Shown one piece after another: positions 7,325 to 10,837 of a stretch of DNA of 10,837 nt. Made by a program: the position numbers and the translations under genes. The DNA comes from Bacteroidales bacterium UBA4417 (lineage in GTDB: Bacteria; Bacteroidota; Bacteroidia; Bacteroidales; UBA4417): positions 1,669-12,505 of the forward strand of contig DGQJ01000263.1 in NCBI GenBank assembly GCA_002389705.1, given 5' to 3'. The notes beneath the pieces are model-generated. The model searched no databases. It was not told the origin of the DNA and saw only the letters and a program-made list of their open reading frames with translations. Positions within the stretch are counted from its first letter, which is position 1. Every line of letters starts with the position of its first letter.

Positions 7325-7951
7325 CTATTCTTCCAATTTGGCTTCTTCCTTCATTAGGTTAGTAGTTAGGTTAAACTTATTAACCTGGTTTTCCTGAAGA
7401 ATATCCATTACGTGTTTTACAGCTTTGAAATCAGAATCGGCGTCACCTTTAATAGCAACTTCCGCATTTGGATTCTGAATACGGATGAAACGTACCCAAA
7501 GATTCAACTGGTTATCGGTTGAGTCGGTGGGTATACCTGTCTGGAAAGCTTCCTTTTGTTTGGAATCTTCTGTATTCAGCCAGGCCCTGAGTTTATCGGC
7601 AGGCATCCCGAATGAGGCTGACTGCACAAAGGTTTTAATTTCCTTATCTGATAATTTCAGGTTAAATTGTTCCGCAAATTTTAGTAAAACTTCTTTTCTA
7701 ATCAGCTTGGTAGTGTCCTGTCCGTTGTCGAAATTCAGGAACACTTTATTATCCTTACCAACAAGAATTGTAATGACATCCTTTTCGGGACTAACCTTTT
7801 CGCTCACTGAATTCGGGGTATCAACCTGAACAGCTTCGGTAGGGCGGAAAGATGTTGTCAACATGAAGAATGTAAGCAAAAGGGCAAATAAATCCACCAT
7901 AGGCGTCATGTCTATGTGAGGAGTTCTTACCGGTGCTTTAATTTTTGGCAT
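7325..7951 (-). CDS. exbD: ExbD-family proton-channel subunit, first copy
   Basis: The 208-residue protein has a short N-terminus (MPKIKAPVRTPH), the motif IDMTPMVDLF with the conserved Asp20, and a membrane helix (about 20-35) ending FFMLTTSF. The periplasmic part contains VITILVGKDNKVFLNF, then an insertion of about 70 residues with a different sequence from the neighbouring ExbD (SFGMPADKLRAWLN lies within it), then AEVAIKGDADSDFKAVKHVMDIL, the usual end of the family fold. The two copies share the membrane motif but differ strongly in the periplasm, which suggests distinct, non-interchangeable subunits rather than a recent duplication. The gene lies 75 bases after exbB across a GC-rich hairpin and 35 bases before the second exbD. 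Confidence 0.94.
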   Translation of the reverse strand: MPKIKAPVRTPHIDMTPMVDLFALLLTFFMLTTSFRPTEAVQVDTPNSVSEKVSPEKDVITILVGKDNKVFLNFDNGQDTTKLIRKEVLLKFAEQFNLKLSDKEIKTFVQSASFGMPADKLRAWLNTEDSKQKEAFQTGIPTDSTDNQLNLWVRFIRIQNPNAEVAIKGDADSDFKAVKHVMDILQENQVNKFNLTTNLMKEEAKLEE

Positions 7952-7978
7952 GGTTTCTTGTTTTGATGTGTGAAAACC

Positions 7979-7993
7979 TGGCGCTAAGCGCCA
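7979..7993. promoter_or_regulatory. Perfect hairpin in the exbB-exbD gap
   Basis: TGGCGC (7979-7984) and GCGCCA (7988-7993) are perfect arms around a three-base loop, in a gap that is otherwise AT-rich. On the coding strand the following bases are GGTTTTCACAC, only a weak U-run, so complete termination is not expected. The position between exbB and the first exbD suits an RNA-processing, stability or attenuation element that could adjust ExbB to ExbD levels. That role is inferred. Confidence 0.5.
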
Positions 7994-8026
7994 ATTGCAT
8001 TAATTACTAACTTAGTGCTAAACCAA

Positions 8027-8839
8027 TTATTTGGTCTGAGCTGCAAAAGTTTGTGTTAAGCTGAAACCTGCTTCGTCAATTTTGTAGGTCATTGCATCAA
8101 TTTTCGTTGAGAAATAATTGTAGAAAATGATGGCAAGGGTTGAACCTGAAATACCAAATGCAGTGTTGATAAGCGCTTCTGAAATACCGGTTGCAAGAGC
8201 AAGAGCATCAGGTGCACCAGCTTGTGCCAAAGCAGCGAAAGCACGGATCATACCTAATACAGTACCGATAAGACCGATAAGTACGGAGATGGAAGCGATG
8301 GTTGATAAGATAACCAGGTTGCGCGATAACATCGGGAGTTCGAGTGCAATAGCTTCTTCGAATTCTTTCTGTAACGAAACAAGTTTCTGGTCTTTGTCAA
8401 GCCTTGTATCTGATTGAAGTTCTTTGTACTTGATCAAACCGGCTTTCATTACGTTTCCGATTGAACCTTTTTGTTTGTCGCAAGCAGCAATAGCCTGATC
8501 TAACTGGTTGTTGTTCAGAAGTGTCTGAAGGTTAGCAACAAATGCGTTAACTGCGCCTTTTCCTTTTGCCTTACGAAGGGTGAAAGCTCTTTCGAGGGTG
8601 AAAGTTAAGAGGACAATAATCAAAGTAATAAGAAGAGGTACAATATAACCTCCTTTGTAAACCATTGCAAGGTAGTTACCTGGGATTGGGTGACCAGCAG
8701 GGTTGCCGCCTTCAAAGTTAACTGGATTTCCTAATACGTAGAAGTAAATCAGGAATGCGATTGCAAGAGCAACAAGGATTGCTCCAGTTGCGAAAGCTGA
8801 ACGAAGTGTTTCTTTCAACGATTGACCGTTTTTGCTCAT
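8027..8839 (-). CDS. exbB: MotA/TolQ/ExbB-family proton channel subunit
   Basis: The 270-residue protein is the inner-membrane stator that, with ExbD, forms the proton channel energising TonB. Four hydrophobic segments are visible: about 18-36, 64-83, 171-200 and 217-245. The last two carry the family signature, GLIGTVLGMIRAF (189-201) and GISEALINTAFGI (218-230). Between segments 2 and 3 lies a cytoplasmic helical loop (about 84-170) rich in charged residues. Escherichia coli ExbB has three membrane helices, so the first segment with the Gly/Pro-rich loop NPVNFEGGNPAGHPIPGN (38-55) is an N-terminal addition, as in many Bacteroidota ExbBs. A near-consensus -7 element lies 69 bases upstream, so the exbB-exbD-exbD-tonB run may have its own promoter besides any read-through from the TPR gene. 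Confidence 0.95.
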   Translation of the reverse strand: MSKNGQSLKETLRSAFATGAILVALAIAFLIYFYVLGNPVNFEGGNPAGHPIPGNYLAMVYKGGYIVPLLITLIIVLLTFTLERAFTLRKAKGKGAVNAFVANLQTLLNNNQLDQAIAACDKQKGSIGNVMKAGLIKYKELQSDTRLDKDQKLVSLQKEFEEAIALELPMLSRNLVILSTIASISVLIGLIGTVLGMIRAFAALAQAGAPDALALATGISEALINTAFGISGSTLAIIFYNYFSTKIDAMTYKIDEAGFSLTQTFAAQTK

Positions 8840-8907
8840 TGTGATAAGATTTAAGATTAGTGAATGGTATTTAATTGTTTTTAAGTGAATTCGCCGTTAA
8901 GTGAACG

Positions 8908-8915
8908 CAAAGATA
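8908..8915 (-). promoter_or_regulatory. Candidate -7 element TATCTTTG upstream of exbB
   Basis: The minus strand reads TATCTTTG, a full match to the Bacteroidota TAnnTTTG consensus. Transcription would start near 8901, leaving a leader of about 60 nt to the exbB start at 8839. The -33 zone is T-rich but has no clean TTTG. An AT-rich imperfect hairpin (AAAGA with TCTTT) lies immediately upstream at about 8917-8944. The 201-bp gap between the TPR stop and exbB holds no gene, and a separate promoter would explain its size. Confidence 0.5.
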
Positions 8916-9040
8916 AAAGATTTTAGCTTTTAAAAAAGTCTTTGTAACCAAGAGGCGCATTTTTCTTATAAATTCTCTGCATTTTAAGCCTGAATAAGTT
9001 TCTGATTCTTGTGCAAATTATTTATAATCAGAGCAATGCA

Positions 9041-10744
9041 TTATTGTGATTTTTGGTTAGCAGACTTAAATTCAGGGCAGCGGGGTTTCAGGTCCTTCAA
9101 AGCGCTTGCAGCGTTCTCATTGGTCGGATCAAGGGTTACGATTTTATCCCAGTAACTGATTGATTCGCAATAATTTTTATTCACCAGGTAATAGTAACCC
9201 AGGTAATTGTATGCTTCGAGTATATCTTTTGAATACTTCGTGGCATCGAGATTGGCTTTTTCGAGCAGTTTCTCGTAGAATGGTTTGGCTAAACCTTCCT
9301 TGGTATCAGGATCCATGTTCGAATAGACCCTGGCCCTGAAAAGGTATGCAGGCTCGAAATCAACGCTCATCCTGTTTACTTTGGCAAATGCGGAATCTGC
9401 CTCGGTCCAGTTTTTGGCATCGAAGTAGGCACGCCCCATTTTGTAGTAATCGTTTACACCGCCGTTGGTAAGTTTTATCTTGAGTTTATAAGTATCACCG
9501 GCATTTTGTGCTTTTTTGTTTTTGGTATACAGAGTAGCAATTTCCGACAACAGGTCAATATTAGCCGAATCAAGCGCAAAAGCTTTGGTAAGGCTGATGA
9601 TCCCTAATGAATCCTGGCCATTTTTTACCATAATCCGACCGTCGTAAGCATAGTCTTTTGATGTTATTTTTTCAGCAGGAGCATTGGCAATGAACTTTGA
9701 AATGTAGTATTTTGCCTGAGCGTATTGTTTCTCTTCGAAATATGAATAGGCAAGAGCACGGTTAAGGTCATTATAGGTGGTTGAGTCCATGGCCAGAATC
9801 TGTTTGATCTGTCCGATTGCACCCTGGTAATCTTCGGTCTGTATCAGCATATTGGCATACCTGCGTTTGGCGGCAATGTTGCTGCTGCTCAGGTCGAGGT
9901 ATTTTTTGAAGTTTTTCTTCGATTCTTCAGGCTGGTTGGTTTTGGCATAGAGGAAGCCGAGCTCCAGGTAAGCTGGTGCAAATGAAGGATCAATGGTAAG
10001 CGCCTCCTGGTAGTAACCCAATGCATCCTGGTAGCTCCTGATGCGAGTATAGAGTTGACCAAGGCGTACACGTGCGCGGGTTGAGTTTGGCGAAAAATCC
10101 TGCGAGCGTTTGTAGTTTTCGGCAGCACGACTCCCGTTATTGAATACATCAATCCAATAGTCGCCTCGTACCAGGTAAATTTCCGGATTTTTGTTGTCAA
10201 TAGATTCTGCCCTTCTCAAATAACCAAGTACAAGTGCACTATCCTTGCTGCCCACGGTTACATATGCTTCAGCGAGACGAACCAATAAAGTAGCCTGGTC
10301 GGGTTTGGTTAGCGGCGATTTTACCTTTTTTGCAGGAAGGAACGACTGAGCTTTAGCAAAGTTTTCGTCGGCTACAGTTTTGTTATTCTGCATCAGGGCT
10401 ACTTTTCCAAGTCCAACGTAGTTCAGTGGTTCATTTGGGTTTGCGGCAATACCCTTATTGAACCTTTCGACAGCTTTTTTGGCTATGTTTTCGAAAGGGA
10501 TATTGGTGGGGTCAATAGCATACGAAGCTAATTGGTTTTCACCACTGTAGTAGAAGTATTTGCCATTTGCGGGTTCTTTTGCACTCAGGGCGCTAAAAGC
10601 ATTGTCAGCTGCTTCAAATTGTTCCTGATAGGTCATGTTCAGTGCCGAATTTAGATCCTGAACCTGCGCAGATACAACACCTCCAAATACCAGCATGCTA
10701 ACGCCAATGAAGGATTTCCTGATAATTCCTGTAACTCGTAACAT
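9041..10744 (-). CDS. Exported tetratricopeptide-repeat protein of the TonB-motor locus
   Basis: The 567-residue protein has a signal peptide (basic RVTGIIRK, hydrophobic core, cleavage likely at VSA-Q27), so it is periplasmic or envelope-associated. The rest is predominantly helical and made of TPR-like units. Clear examples are about 150-183, 187-220, 223-253 (ARVRLGQLYTRIRSYQDALG), 257-286 (APAYLELGFLYAKTNQPEES), 324-353, 432-460 and 510-542 (EAYNYLGYYYLVNKNYCESI). Two cysteines, 526 and 556, lie near the end and could form a disulfide in the periplasm. TPR proteins act as protein-binding scaffolds. Genes of this type recur next to exbB/exbD/tonB in Bacteroidota, but the partner is not known from sequence. 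The start is well supported by an AGGAGG sequence eight bases upstream. The gene begins 27 bases after the preceding open frame, which points to one transcript. Confidence 0.88.
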   Translation of the reverse strand: MLRVTGIIRKSFIGVSMLVFGGVVSAQVQDLNSALNMTYQEQFEAADNAFSALSAKEPANGKYFYYSGENQLASYAIDPTNIPFENIAKKAVERFNKGIAANPNEPLNYVGLGKVALMQNNKTVADENFAKAQSFLPAKKVKSPLTKPDQATLLVRLAEAYVTVGSKDSALVLGYLRRAESIDNKNPEIYLVRGDYWIDVFNNGSRAAENYKRSQDFSPNSTRARVRLGQLYTRIRSYQDALGYYQEALTIDPSFAPAYLELGFLYAKTNQPEESKKNFKKYLDLSSSNIAAKRRYANMLIQTEDYQGAIGQIKQILAMDSTTYNDLNRALAYSYFEEKQYAQAKYYISKFIANAPAEKITSKDYAYDGRIMVKNGQDSLGIISLTKAFALDSANIDLLSEIATLYTKNKKAQNAGDTYKLKIKLTNGGVNDYYKMGRAYFDAKNWTEADSAFAKVNRMSVDFEPAYLFRARVYSNMDPDTKEGLAKPFYEKLLEKANLDATKYSKDILEAYNYLGYYYLVNKNYCESISYWDKIVTLDPTNENAASALKDLKPRCPEFKSANQKSQ

Positions 10745-10752
10745 TTTATGTT

Positions 10753-10758
10753 CCTCCT
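10753..10758 (-). promoter_or_regulatory. Canonical Shine-Dalgarno AGGAGG before the TPR gene
   Basis: The minus strand reads AGGAGG, eight bases before the ATG at 10744. It confirms that start. It is notable because the other starts here (exbB, both exbD, tonB, GH3) have only A/T-rich leaders, the usual state in Bacteroidota. Confidence 0.75.
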
Positions 10759-10771
10759 GTATAAATGATGA

Positions 10772-10837
10772 TTAGTCTTTTTTTATTTCTATGAGTCTGA
10801 TAGGCATGGTTGCAGGTACAAGTCCTGATTTTAAAAC
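10772..10837 (-). CDS. C-terminal end of a probable PstS-like phosphate-binding protein (5' part outside window)
   Basis: The last 21 codons and a TAA stop (10772-10774) are visible, with the frame open to the right edge. The peptide contains KSGLVPATMPIRLIEIK, which resembles the C-terminal end of PstS-family substrate-binding proteins of Bacteroidota, where a GQR-like segment leads into a KSGLVP motif. The stop lies 27 bases before the TPR start, so the two genes are probably co-transcribed. PstS-like proteins commonly accompany TonB/ExbD/TPR clusters in this phylum, which supports the call. The fragment is too short for certainty, and that it is coding at all rests on spacing and composition. 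Confidence 0.5.
   Translation of the reverse strand, partial: VLKSGLVPATMPIRLIEIKKD

Noticed and set aside
1..10837. CRISPR array, tRNA, rRNA, phage or transposon genes
   Set aside because: None was seen: no regularly spaced direct repeats, no cloverleaf or rRNA-like sequence, and every long frame is assigned to another family.

Overview
The window looks like a Bacteroidota chromosome, probably Bacteroidales or a close relative. This rests on several features together: a TonB whose cytoplasmic N-terminus reads MDEIVFERRNKTYGAY, two ExbD paralogues in tandem, a TPR protein and a PstS-like C-terminus beside the TonB motor genes, a secreted Ig-like multidomain protein, TAnnTTTG-type candidate -7 promoter elements, and mostly absent Shine-Dalgarno sequences. 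The genus cannot be fixed from the sequence alone.

Left part, 1-5770. A secreted modular protein on the minus strand runs off the left edge (1-1417). It has a signal peptide, Ig/PKD-like domains around a carbohydrate-binding-like jellyroll domain, and a final Ig domain of the CHU_C-associated type. A gene-poor stretch (1418-2095) follows, with an unusual cluster of nested inverted repeats. Next come an aldose 1-epimerase (galM, minus, 2096-3136) and a divergently transcribed exported GH3 glycoside hydrolase (plus, 3299-5530) of the beta-xylosidase/alpha-arabinofuranosidase-like type. They share a 162-bp intergenic region with two back-to-back candidate -7 elements. The GH3 enzyme would release sugars from oligosaccharides outside the cytoplasm, and GalM would equilibrate the anomers of the released sugars.

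Right part, 5738-10837. All genes here are on the minus strand. In transcription order they are: the last 21 codons of a probable PstS-like binding protein, an exported 567-residue TPR protein, exbB, two exbD paralogues (208 and 218 codons) and tonB. A strong bidirectional hairpin terminator (5738-5768) lies between the tonB end and the convergent GH3 gene. ExbB and ExbD form a proton channel in the inner membrane, and TonB passes the energy to outer-membrane receptors, in this phylum including SusC-type glycan importers. The TPR and PstS-like proteins are recurring neighbours of this motor in the phylum, and their role is not established here. Candidate internal signals are a near-consensus -7 element before exbB and a perfect 6-bp GC-rich hairpin between exbB and the first exbD.

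I see no tRNA, rRNA, CRISPR array, insertion sequence or phage gene. The most unexplained sequence is the nested inverted-repeat cluster at 1563-1737. The rest is a well-formed but mostly familiar Bacteroidota TonB motor locus and a sugar-utilisation gene pair.
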